Assembly (NCBI GenBank): GCA_036496025.1
Contig: DASXLW010000096.1
Span: forward strand, 1-11,995
Direction of reading: 5' to 3'
Length of the DNA stretch: 11,995 bases
Source of the DNA: PALSA-505 sp036496025
GTDB taxonomy: Bacteria > Actinomycetota > Actinomycetes > Streptosporangiales > Streptosporangiaceae
The translations under genes were made by a program, and so were the position numbers. Under the pieces are notes generated by a model. It made no database searches. It worked only from the letters and a program-made list of their open reading frames with translations, and was not told the DNA's origin. Positions 1 to 6,176 of the stretch are shown here, in pieces (positions within the stretch are counted from its first letter, which is position 1; every line of letters begins with the position of its first letter).

Positions 1-541
1 GCCGCGTGTACGTCGTGGGCAGCGGGTCGGCCGGCTCGAAGACGTTCTTCCACACCGGCACCGCGTACTGGCACGGGGGCAGGACCGAGGTCATGATCGC
101 CTGGCCCGGCCGCACCGCGGCGAACGAGCCCTGGGTGACTCCCGCGGGCGTGGTTGCGGCACCCAGTGCGGTGACCACGGCGCCGCCGCCGCTGACCACT
201 GGCGGCAGCCACTGGCTGGTTCCCCTGGCCCGCAAGAACACCCGCAGCGTGTCGCCGGCCCGCACGCAGTAGCGCTTCTCATTGCCGGCCAGAGTGATCA
301 TGATTGTCCGGTGGGCCGGACGGGCTGGCGTCGCGTCCTGGCAGCCGGGACGCACCCGGATGCCCAGCGGCCCGTCGGCGGCCACGTCGGACTGGGCCAC
401 GTTCGCCGTCCTGGTCGGCGTGGGCGCAGGCGCGGTGCGCATGGGAGCGGCCACCGGAGCCGTGCCGCAGCCGACCGCGAAGGCGGCCACAGCGCACGCC
501 GCCACCGCGCACGCCACCACCCAGGCGGACCTGCCGCGCAT
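1..541 (-). CDS. Putative secreted lipoprotein, N-terminal 180 residues (3' end off window)
   Basis: The frame is open from an ATG at 541 down to base 1 and has no stop, so the C-terminus lies outside the window. The start is supported by GGGAGG five bases upstream. The product begins MRGRSAWVVA, has an Ala/Val-rich hydrophobic stretch (about residues 7-24) and a lipobox-like AVGC with Cys25. A Pro/Thr/Ala linker (residues 27-48) follows, as is usual for surface lipoproteins. The remainder (55-180) looks beta-rich, with Cys67, Cys92 and Cys157 and the segment YCVRAGDTLRVFL (91-103) followed by W111. The spacing of GDTLRV, W and the later GSFAAVRPGQA (138-148) recalls a small beta-sandwich, perhaps of chagasin-inhibitor type, but I do not recognise the family with confidence. 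An export role as a membrane-anchored extracellular protein is inferred from the signal only. Confidence 0.72.
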   Translation of the reverse strand, partial: MRGRSAWVVACAVAACAVAAFAVGCGTAPVAAPMRTAPAPTPTRTANVAQSDVAADGPLGIRVRPGCQDATPARPAHRTIMITLAGNEKRYCVRAGDTLRVFLRARGTSQWLPPVVSGGGAVVTALGAATTPAGVTQGSFAAVRPGQAIMTSVLPPCQYAVPVWKNVFEPADPLPTTYTR

Positions 542-560
542 CGAAACCTCCCGGCGTCGG

Positions 561-584
561 CCAGGTCTCACGGCTGAGACCGGG
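561..584. repeat. Inverted repeat upstream of the lipoprotein gene
   Basis: GGTCTCA (564-570) and TGAGACC (575-581) form a perfect 7-bp stem with a 4-base loop. CC/GG outside a single mismatch (561-562 with 583-584) extends it. It lies 20-43 bases before the lipoprotein ATG on the minus strand, so it could be an operator or a 5'-UTR hairpin. Function is inferred from position only. Confidence 0.45.
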
Positions 585-640
585 CCTGTCACCACCTTGG
601 ACGCGATCGCGGCCGGCGCGGTTCCACGACGGGCGCCGAG

Positions 641-727
641 CTAGTCGAACTCGGTGGGCAGCGACGGGTCACGGTGGTAGGCGAGCACGCACTGTAGCTG
701 GCGGTGGTTGGCCCGCGCCGAGAGCTG
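641..727 (-). pseudogene. Relic of the 3' end of a Nudix hydrolase gene
   Basis: Read on the minus strand, this stretch encodes 28 residues ending HRDPSLPTEFD and a TAG stop. The intact Nudix protein at 2900-3538 ends with the same eleven residues before its stop. Over the last 22 residues 17 are identical, and at the DNA level about 61 of 72 bases match. One codon is missing just before NHRQL. Upstream of the matching part the frame reads into unrelated Gly-rich sequence, and no Nudix box is present, so only the tail of the gene survives. It has the same orientation as the intact copy and so forms a direct repeat with it. It could be the remnant of a duplication or the footprint of a recombination event. 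No function is expected. Confidence 0.8.
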
Positions 728-769
728 ACCGCCTCCGCAGACGCCGCCCGCGCCGCGCGTAACGGCAGC

Positions 770-800
770 GGCCCCGTGATCGCCATGGCGTCACGGGGCC
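770..800 (-). terminator. Hairpin terminator candidate after the secreted-protein gene
   Basis: GGCCCCGTGA (770-779) pairs perfectly with TCACGGGGCC (791-800). The enclosed CGCCATGGCG (781-790) is itself a palindrome that can extend the stem. The hairpin starts 22 bases after the stop codon of the minus-strand gene ending at 823. No T-tract follows, which is common for actinobacterial terminators. It separates this gene from the Nudix relic. Confidence 0.6.
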
Positions 801-822
801 GTTACCCTGGGTGCTCGGGAGC

Positions 823-1431
823 TCAGCCCACCTGCGTGTAGGTGTCCCCGGCTTTCCACGTGTTGCCGCTCCCGGTGACGTTCACCGAGGCCATCGACGG
901 CGTGTAGTCGATGTCGTAGTGAGTTGATGCCGCCGAGACGGACTGGCCGTCGAACAGCTCGCTGAGGACCGCGCCCAGGCTGGTGTCGGGTGCCTGGGTG
1001 GCGGGCACGCTGCCCGGGTCCGGCGGGGTGGCCGACGCGACGTTGTGGTACTGGATCGAGCCGGTGATGCCGCCCTGGGACAGCAGCGGGCCGCCCGGGT
1101 CCGATGAGCCATCGGCCGCTGACCGGGGATCGGCGAAGCCAGCGAACGTGGAGCCTCCCAACTTGATCGTGACGTTCCAGTGCCCCGGCTGGTTGAGCAC
1201 CTGGGTGGCGGTGACCGTCTCCTTCAGGTGATCGGATGCCCACACCGGCCCGCGCTGCGGGTCGGCCTGGGTGGCGCTGCCGGACGTCCCGGTGGTGTCG
1301 GTGTGCAGCGGCGACACGGTGACCGCTTTGTAGGTGGTCGTGGTGCTGGCCGAGGCCGCGGTGGCCATCGGCACGATCGCCGCGGCTGCTGCGGCCAGGG
1401 CAGCCGCACTTGAGATGATGATCTTCCTCAT
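823..1431 (-). CDS. Secreted protein of unknown function (202 aa)
   Basis: The chosen ATG at 1431 is preceded by a purine-rich GGAAAGG nine bases upstream. A longer reading from 1590 would run through the intergenic region and has no comparable site. The protein opens with a typical Sec signal: MRKIII, an Ala-rich core (residues 7-20) and ATAASAS, with likely cleavage near residue 28. The mature part (about 174 residues) has no cysteine and is rich in Thr, Ser, Gly and Asp. It has alternating hydrophobic patterns such as WNVTIKLGG (85-93) and GSIQYHNV (124-131), suggesting a beta-structured extracellular protein. A loop with Pro-Asp-Pro-Gly (137-140) precedes a short helix-like LGAVLSELF. I recognise no domain or catalytic motif. 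It is divergent from the PucR-type gene at 1609, which is the natural candidate for its regulator. Confidence 0.82.
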   Translation of the reverse strand: MRKIIISSAAALAAAAAAIVPMATAASASTTTTYKAVTVSPLHTDTTGTSGSATQADPQRGPVWASDHLKETVTATQVLNQPGHWNVTIKLGGSTFAGFADPRSAADGSSDPGGPLLSQGGITGSIQYHNVASATPPDPGSVPATQAPDTSLGAVLSELFDGQSVSAASTHYDIDYTPSMASVNVTGSGNTWKAGDTYTQVG

Positions 1432-1547
1432 TGTGAGAACCTTTCCTTTTTCGTGCACGGCGCTCGTGACGCCCCGGTCGCACCGAGTCGGATGCGGGTG
1501 ACTACTAGTAATGTCAACCGCGGGTGCGGGCGGTTTAGTGCGGCAAT

Positions 1548-1564
1548 CCGCCCAGACTGGGCGG
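1548..1564. promoter_or_regulatory. Perfect 7-3-7 inverted repeat in the divergent secreted-protein/PucR region
   Basis: CCGCCCA (1548-1554), spacer GAC and TGGGCGG (1558-1564) form a perfect palindrome 44 bases before the PucR-gene start and 117 bases before the secreted-protein start. A consensus -35-like TTGACA lies at 1512-1517 on the minus strand, pointing toward the secreted gene, though I see no good -10 at the right distance. The position fits an operator for the adjacent PucR-type regulator. That binding is inference. Confidence 0.5.
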
Positions 1565-1608
1565 TAGTTGATGGGCAGATTGCACAACACCCCGGTAGGA
1601 TGGCGGTC

Positions 1609-2829
1609 GTGCCCGATGCCGGGGAGCCGCTGTCACCGCAGGCCGCGGACCTGGTCCGCCGCATCGCCGAGGGGATCCTGGACGAGCCCGCCGGCCTGAC
1701 GGCCGAGGTGCAGGCGGCCGTGTCCGCCGCGGCCGATGAGCCGCTGCGCTCCGAGCCGGTGCTGGCCGCCGAGGTCGCCGCGAGCACCCGGGCGAACGTG
1801 CTGCACTGGGCCGCCGGCATCGCGCGGGACCCGGGCGGGCGGGTGCCGGCCAACCTGAGCCTCGAGGTGCTCGGCATCGCGCGCGAGGCGTTCCGCCGCG
1901 GGATCGACCAGACCGTGTACACGACCTACCACGCCGGGCAGAACGCCGTGCAGTCGTACTGGCTGCGCACTGCGTTCGCGCTGTCGTCCGATCCAGCGGT
2001 GCTGCGCCAAGCGCTGGAGGCCGGCTCGGCGTCGGTGGCCGGCTTCGTCGATGACATGGTGGCGGCGCTGTCTGAGCAGCTGCGGCGCGAGCGGGCCGAG
2101 CTGGCCCGCAGCAGCCACGCGCGCCGGTTTGAGGTGGTGAGCCTCATCCTGGACAGCGCCCCCATCACCGCGGCACGGGCCAGCGCTCGGCTGGGCTACG
2201 ACCTGCGCCGCCGGCATACCGCCGCCGTGTTGTGGACCGACCCCCGCCGCCCGGACCAGGCCGCGCTCGCCCAGGCCGCCGAGGCGCTCGGCCCCGCGAC
2301 CCGCGCCCGGCAGGTGCTGACCGTGATCGCCAGCTCCTCGTCGGTGTGGGCCTGGCTCGCCGCCGCCGCCGGCACCGACGCCGGGGCTGTCACCGCGGCG
2401 ACCGCGGACTGGCCCGCGGTCCGGGTCGCCTTCGGGCCGCCCGGCGCGGGGATCGACGGGTTCCGGCGCAGCCACTTCGACGCCGTCGCCACCCAGCGGC
2501 TGATGTCACGTCGGCCGGATTTGCGGGTCGCCAGGTTCGCTGATGTCCAGCTGGTCGCCCTCGCCCTGCAGGACGAGCAGCGCGCCCGCGAGTTCGTCGC
2601 CCGAACGCTCGGCGCGCTGGCCGGCGCCGACCGCGAGCTGCGCGACACCGTGTGCGTGTACATCGGCGAACAGTTCAGCGCCGCACGCGCCGCACGCGCC
2701 CTGTACACCCACCGCAACACGGTCCTCAACCGCCTCCAGCGCGCAGAGCGGCTGCTCCCGCTCCCGTTGGCCGGCCATGGCCTCGAAGTCGGCGTCGCGC
2801 TCGAGATCGCCCAGTGGCTGGGAACGTAA
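1609..2829 (+). CDS. PucR-family transcriptional regulator
   Basis: The product is about 406 residues. I chose GTG at 1609 because GGTAGGA (1594-1600) sits eight bases before it; an in-frame ATG at 1600 overlaps that site and has no room for its own. Residues 10-170 form a mostly helical N-terminal sensor-like region. Residues about 200-320 fit the GGDEF-like middle domain of PucR/CdaR regulators. Residues 343-402 are the hallmark C-terminal helix-turn-helix: ELRDTVCVYI, then AARALYTHRNTVLNRLQRAE, then a LEVGVALEIAQWLG tail. Members of this family usually activate catabolic or transport genes in response to a small molecule. The gene is divergent from the secreted-protein gene and convergent with the Nudix gene. 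Its target could be the neighbour, itself or the amine locus further right; the sequence does not decide. Confidence 0.92.
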   Translation: MPDAGEPLSPQAADLVRRIAEGILDEPAGLTAEVQAAVSAAADEPLRSEPVLAAEVAASTRANVLHWAAGIARDPGGRVPANLSLEVLGIAREAFRRGIDQTVYTTYHAGQNAVQSYWLRTAFALSSDPAVLRQALEAGSASVAGFVDDMVAALSEQLRRERAELARSSHARRFEVVSLILDSAPITAARASARLGYDLRRRHTAAVLWTDPRRPDQAALAQAAEALGPATRARQVLTVIASSSSVWAWLAAAAGTDAGAVTAATADWPAVRVAFGPPGAGIDGFRRSHFDAVATQRLMSRRPDLRVARFADVQLVALALQDEQRAREFVARTLGALAGADRELRDTVCVYIGEQFSAARAARALYTHRNTVLNRLQRAERLLPLPLAGHGLEVGVALEIAQWLGT

Positions 2830-2899
2830 CCTGGCAGCGCCACCCTGCTGGGCGACGCGCAGACACCGGCTCCGCTAGCTCCCGGCATATGCTCCCGGC

Positions 2900-3538
2900 T
2901 CAGTCGAACTCGGTGGGCAGCGAGGGGTCGCGGTGGTGCGCGAAAGCCCGCTCTAGCTGGCGGTGGTTGACCCGGCCCAGCGATAGCTCCGGCGGGTCGT
3001 GGACGTCGAACCAGCCGACGTCGAGGGTCTCCAGCGCGTCGGGCGGCCGTACGGCCCGGGCGTCGCGGCACAGGAAGAACAGCTTGTAGACGTGTACCGG
3101 CAGCGGTGGCGGGTTGTGCTGCAGGTCGCGGTCCCAGCACGCGATCAGCTTGACCGCCGCGGCCTCGTACCCGGTTTCCTCGATGATCTCCCGGGTGACC
3201 GCGGCCGACGGCGCGTCACCGGGGTCGGCCCAGCCGCCGGGCAGTGACCACCGGCCGTCCAGCTTCTCCCGCATCAGCAGCACCCGATCCTGGGCGTCGA
3301 AGACGGCGCCCCGGACGTCGATCTTCGGCGTGGCATAGCCGCTATCACGGCCCAGTTCGAGCGTCAGCTCGCTCGCGGGCCGGCCACTGAGCACGGCGAG
3401 CAACCGGGCCGCCAGGCGTGCCGTCTGCTGGTACCGGTCCCGGTCGTAGTCGCCGGAGGCGAAGGTCAGCCCGTCTTGCGCCAGCGCGGCCAGCCTGATC
3501 GCGATCGTGCGCACCTCGTCCGCTGCTGAAATGGCCAC
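2900..3538 (-). CDS. Nudix hydrolase with N-terminal Nudix_N_2-type domain
   Basis: The product is 212 residues from GTG at 3538, the first start that gives the family's usual N-terminus. Residues 5-65 resemble the helical N-terminal domain found in a class of ADP-ribose/nucleotide-sugar Nudix enzymes (LAALAQDGLTFASGDYDRDR, 17-36). The Nudix fold occupies about 72-185. The Nudix box runs from G102 through R116-E117 and E120-E121 to G123 (REIIEETGY); the first conserved Glu is Asp108, a mild substitution. The enzyme probably hydrolyses a nucleoside diphosphate linked to another group, with ADP-ribose the likeliest substrate, in the cytosol using Mg2+. The frame stays open far upstream across the opposite strand, which is a GC-composition artefact. 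Its 3' end is duplicated at 641-727. No obvious operon partner. Confidence 0.9.
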   Translation of the reverse strand: MAISAADEVRTIAIRLAALAQDGLTFASGDYDRDRYQQTARLAARLLAVLSGRPASELTLELGRDSGYATPKIDVRGAVFDAQDRVLLMREKLDGRWSLPGGWADPGDAPSAAVTREIIEETGYEAAAVKLIACWDRDLQHNPPPLPVHVYKLFFLCRDARAVRPPDALETLDVGWFDVHDPPELSLGRVNHRQLERAFAHHRDPSLPTEFD

Positions 3539-3544
3539 CCGGGC

Positions 3545-3550
3545 ATTATT
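3545..3550 (-). promoter_or_regulatory. Candidate -10 box for a leaderless Nudix transcript
   Basis: On the minus strand AATAAT (5 of 6 to TATAAT) stands six bases before the GTG at 3538. This would place the transcription start at or next to the start codon. No SD lies at normal distance, which agrees with a leaderless mRNA. No good -35 was found, so the call is tentative. Confidence 0.38.
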
Positions 3551-3587
3551 GCGTCCCCCCGGCCACGCCCGTCGTTGCCGTGGCCGC

Positions 3588-3626
3588 GGGCCCGGCGGCG
3601 TGGAGGCATCTGGGACCGCCGGGCCC
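3588..3626. repeat. Strong hairpin in the Nudix/fusion intergenic region
   Basis: GGGCCCGGCGG (3588-3598) and CCGCCGGGCCC (3616-3626) are perfect 11-base complements around a 17-base loop. CCGT (3578-3581) can also pair with ACGG (3627-3630) past a bulge. It lies 50 bases before the Nudix start and 216 bases before the fusion start. It could be a bidirectional transcription barrier, a 5'-UTR structure or an operator. No T-tract is present. Confidence 0.45.
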
Positions 3627-3841
3627 ACGGTGCTCGCAGAGACTGACGGCCTGTGCCGCCATGTCTTCCCGGCCTGGCTGTGGGCCTTGTCGCGACCGGC
3701 TACCCGGTTCAGGCCGCGGTAATCACGGCTGCCCCTGGTCAGTGAACCGGCGACGCTGAGGACCGGCTCGGCGCGCTGCTCGCGGGGTCGCGCTGACCTG
3801 CAGTTTCGGCACAACCCGGGGGCAGGATAGCCTTCGGCCCT

Positions 3842-6163
3842 ATGGTGCAGCGCGTTGACCGGCTGGCAAGCACGCCGCCTGCCTTCGAGATCGAGGCGGC
3901 CCGGCAGATCCTGCGGACCGGCTTCGGCGTGGAAGCGCCGCTCACGCCCCTCGCGGGCGAGCGGGACCAGAACTTCCGGGCCGACACGCGAGACGGCCCG
4001 CGCTTCCTGCTCAAGATTTCCAACCCGGCGGACGGCCGGGACGTCCTGGAGATGCAGGCCGCGGCGCTGCGTCACATCGGGCAGGTGGATCCGGACCTGC
4101 CGGTGATGCGCGCCCTGCCCGCCGCGACGGGCGAACCCTGGGTGGAGATCACCGGCCCCGAGGGCCGGACCTACCCGGTGCGACTGTTCACGTTCCTGCC
4201 CGGGCGGGTCACGTCGACCACGGCGCTGACCGCACCGGCGATCCGGTCCTTCGGGCAGGTCACGGCCCGGCTGGGCCGGGCGCTGCGTGGCTTCTTCCAC
4301 CCCGCGGCCGACTACGAGATCCTGTGGGACCTCACCCACGCGCTCAAGCTCCGCCCGCTGCTCACCCATTTGTCCGACGAAGCGCGCCGGGCCCAGGTCG
4401 CGCGCGTGCTCGATCGGTTCGAGACTCGGGTCGCCCCGGCCCTGCCCGGCCTGCGCGCTCAGGTGATCCACGCCGACATGAGCCTGGACAACGTGCTGTT
4501 CGACGGGGACACCCGGATCAGCGGGATCGTGGATTTCGGGGACATGACGCACGCACCACTGGTCTGTGACCTGGCGGTCGCGATCGCCGATGTGCTGCAC
4601 GGCCGCGATGACGCCATCGAGGCGGCCGAGACGATGATCGGGGGCTACGCCTCGGTCACCCCGCTGGAGGACGAGGAGGCCGAACTCCTCGCCGACCTGG
4701 TGGCGACCCGGCTGGCCGCGGAGGTGGCGGTCACCGCGTGGCGGGTCGGCCTTTACCCCGGCAACACCGCCTACAGCACCAGCAGCGAGCCGGGAGCCCG
4801 CGCGTTCCTGGACAGCATTGAGGCCACCGGAACGGATGCCGTCGCGCGGCGTTTCCGCCACGCCTGCCGCGGGCTGCCCTACCGCCGGGCGGCCACCGGC
4901 GCCCTGCTCAAGCGCCGCCGGCAGGTGCTGCCCCGCTCGCCGCTGTTCTACTCCGCCCCGGTGCACCTGGTCCGCGGCCAGGGTGTCTGGCTGTTCGATC
5001 CCGACGACCGGCGCTACCTCGACTGCTACAACAACGTGCCGGTGGTCGGCCACGGCCACCCGCGAGTGGTGCGGGCGGTCGCCGAACAGCAGCGGCTGCT
5101 CGCGACCCACAGCCGCTACCTGCACGAGGCGATCGTCGAGCTGGCCGAACGGCTCACCGCGTCCCTGCCCGGCGGGCTGGACGCCGTCCTCCTGCTGAAC
5201 TCCGGCAGCGAGGCCAACGATCTCGCCTGGCGGATCGCCCGCGCGGCCACCGGGCGGTCCGGCGCGATCGTGACCGACTGCGCCTATCACGGGCTGACCG
5301 AGGCCACGCACGCCCTGTCGCCGGAGGAGTGGGCGGCGGGGGAGCGGCCCGCCTACGTGGCCACGGTTCCCGCGCCCGACGGCTACCGGGGCCCCTACCG
5401 GCGTGAGTCGCCGGGATGGGCCGAACGGTACGCGGCCCACGTCGATGAGGCGGCGCGGGCGCTCGGCGGTCACGGGCTGGCCGCTATGTACGTCGACCCG
5501 GGCTTCACGGCCGACGGGGTGCTGGCCCCGCCGCCCGGCTACCTGGCCGAAGCCGCCCGCCGAGTGCAGGCCCTGGGCGGCCTGCTGGTGGCCGACGAGG
5601 TCCAGGCCGGTTACGGCCGGTGCGGGACGCACCTGTGGAGCTTCCAGGCCTCCGGGATCGAGCCCGACCTGGTGGTGACGGGCAAGCCGATGGGCAACGG
5701 CTTCCCGGTCGCGGCGCTGGTGACCCGGTCCTCGCTGCTGCAGGCCGTTCCGGAACGGACCGAGCTGTTCAGCACGTTCGGCGGCAATCCGGTGGCGTGC
5801 ACCGCCGCGCTCGCGGTCCTGGATGTCATCGCCGATGAGGGCCTGACGGACCAGGCCGCGCAGGCCGGCTCCTACCTTCGCCAGGGCCTGAGCGGCCTGG
5901 CCGGGCGGCATGCTCTGATCGGGGATATCCGGGGCGAAGGCCTGCTGCTCGGCGTCGAGCTCGTCGATGATCACGACCGCCGGGCGCCCGCCGCGGCGGC
6001 CGCCCGCGCGGTGGCCGATGCCCTGCGCGACCGGGGGATACTGCTCAGCACGACCGGCCCCGCCGGGAACGTGCTGAAGATCCGGCCCCCGCTCGTCTTC
6101 GGCCGCGAACACGCGGACCTGCTGCTGCGCACCCTCGACGACGTGCTCACCGACACGGCCTGA
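3842..6163 (+). CDS. Fused APH-type kinase / class-III PLP phospho-lyase (773 aa)
   Basis: Residues about 20-310 are an aminoglycoside-phosphotransferase-fold kinase: ATP-binding Lys58 (FLLKIS), Brenner motif H210-x-D212 to N217 (HADMSLDN) and Mg-binding D231-F-G-D234. Residues about 345-773 are a fold-type I class-III PLP enzyme with NSGSEAND (453-460), AYHG (481-484), DEVQ (585-588), PLP Lys615 in GKPMGNG and TFGGNP (645-650). LDCYNNV (393-399), LIGDIRG (692-698) and NVLKIRPP (743-750) closely match mammalian AGXT2L1/AGXT2L2, which eliminate phosphate and ammonia from phosphoethanolamine or 5-phosphohydroxylysine. The kinase half resembles the AGPHD1/hydroxylysine-kinase group. One chain could therefore phosphorylate an amino alcohol and convert it to an aldehyde. 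Both catalytic sets look intact. The ATG is the first start in frame; SD is weak. Thirteen bases separate it from the FAD gene. The exact substrate is unknown; plain transamination is the main alternative. Confidence 0.93.
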   Translation: MVQRVDRLASTPPAFEIEAARQILRTGFGVEAPLTPLAGERDQNFRADTRDGPRFLLKISNPADGRDVLEMQAAALRHIGQVDPDLPVMRALPAATGEPWVEITGPEGRTYPVRLFTFLPGRVTSTTALTAPAIRSFGQVTARLGRALRGFFHPAADYEILWDLTHALKLRPLLTHLSDEARRAQVARVLDRFETRVAPALPGLRAQVIHADMSLDNVLFDGDTRISGIVDFGDMTHAPLVCDLAVAIADVLHGRDDAIEAAETMIGGYASVTPLEDEEAELLADLVATRLAAEVAVTAWRVGLYPGNTAYSTSSEPGARAFLDSIEATGTDAVARRFRHACRGLPYRRAATGALLKRRRQVLPRSPLFYSAPVHLVRGQGVWLFDPDDRRYLDCYNNVPVVGHGHPRVVRAVAEQQRLLATHSRYLHEAIVELAERLTASLPGGLDAVLLLNSGSEANDLAWRIARAATGRSGAIVTDCAYHGLTEATHALSPEEWAAGERPAYVATVPAPDGYRGPYRRESPGWAERYAAHVDEAARALGGHGLAAMYVDPGFTADGVLAPPPGYLAEAARRVQALGGLLVADEVQAGYGRCGTHLWSFQASGIEPDLVVTGKPMGNGFPVAALVTRSSLLQAVPERTELFSTFGGNPVACTAALAVLDVIADEGLTDQAAQAGSYLRQGLSGLAGRHALIGDIRGEGLLLGVELVDDHDRRAPAAAAARAVADALRDRGILLSTTGPAGNVLKIRPPLVFGREHADLLLRTLDDVLTDTA

Positions 6164-6176
6164 GCCGCCGGGCGGC

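Larger units (their letters stand above)
3539..3841. other. 303-bp divergent intergenic region
   Basis: This gap separates the Nudix gene (minus) from the kinase/phospho-lyase fusion (plus). It holds a candidate -10 for the Nudix gene at 3545-3550 and a strong hairpin at 3588-3626. I see no convincing small gene. Short frames across it lack a ribosome binding site and family resemblance. The promoter of the fusion gene must lie here, but I could not assign a clear -35/-10 pair; the nearest SD-like AGGA (3824-3827) is 14 bases from the ATG. Confidence 0.6.

Noticed and set aside
91..103. A LysM-like beginning (protein residues 91-103, YCVRAGDTLRVFL) in the left-edge lipoprotein, given in residue coordinates
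   Set aside because: Only the VxAGDTL phrase fits. The following residues lack the LysM pattern, so I kept the family unassigned.
1453..1608. Extended N-terminus of the PucR-type gene from ATG 1453
   Set aside because: It would read through the divergent promoter region and the palindrome, has no SD, and its sequence is unlike the family's N-terminus.
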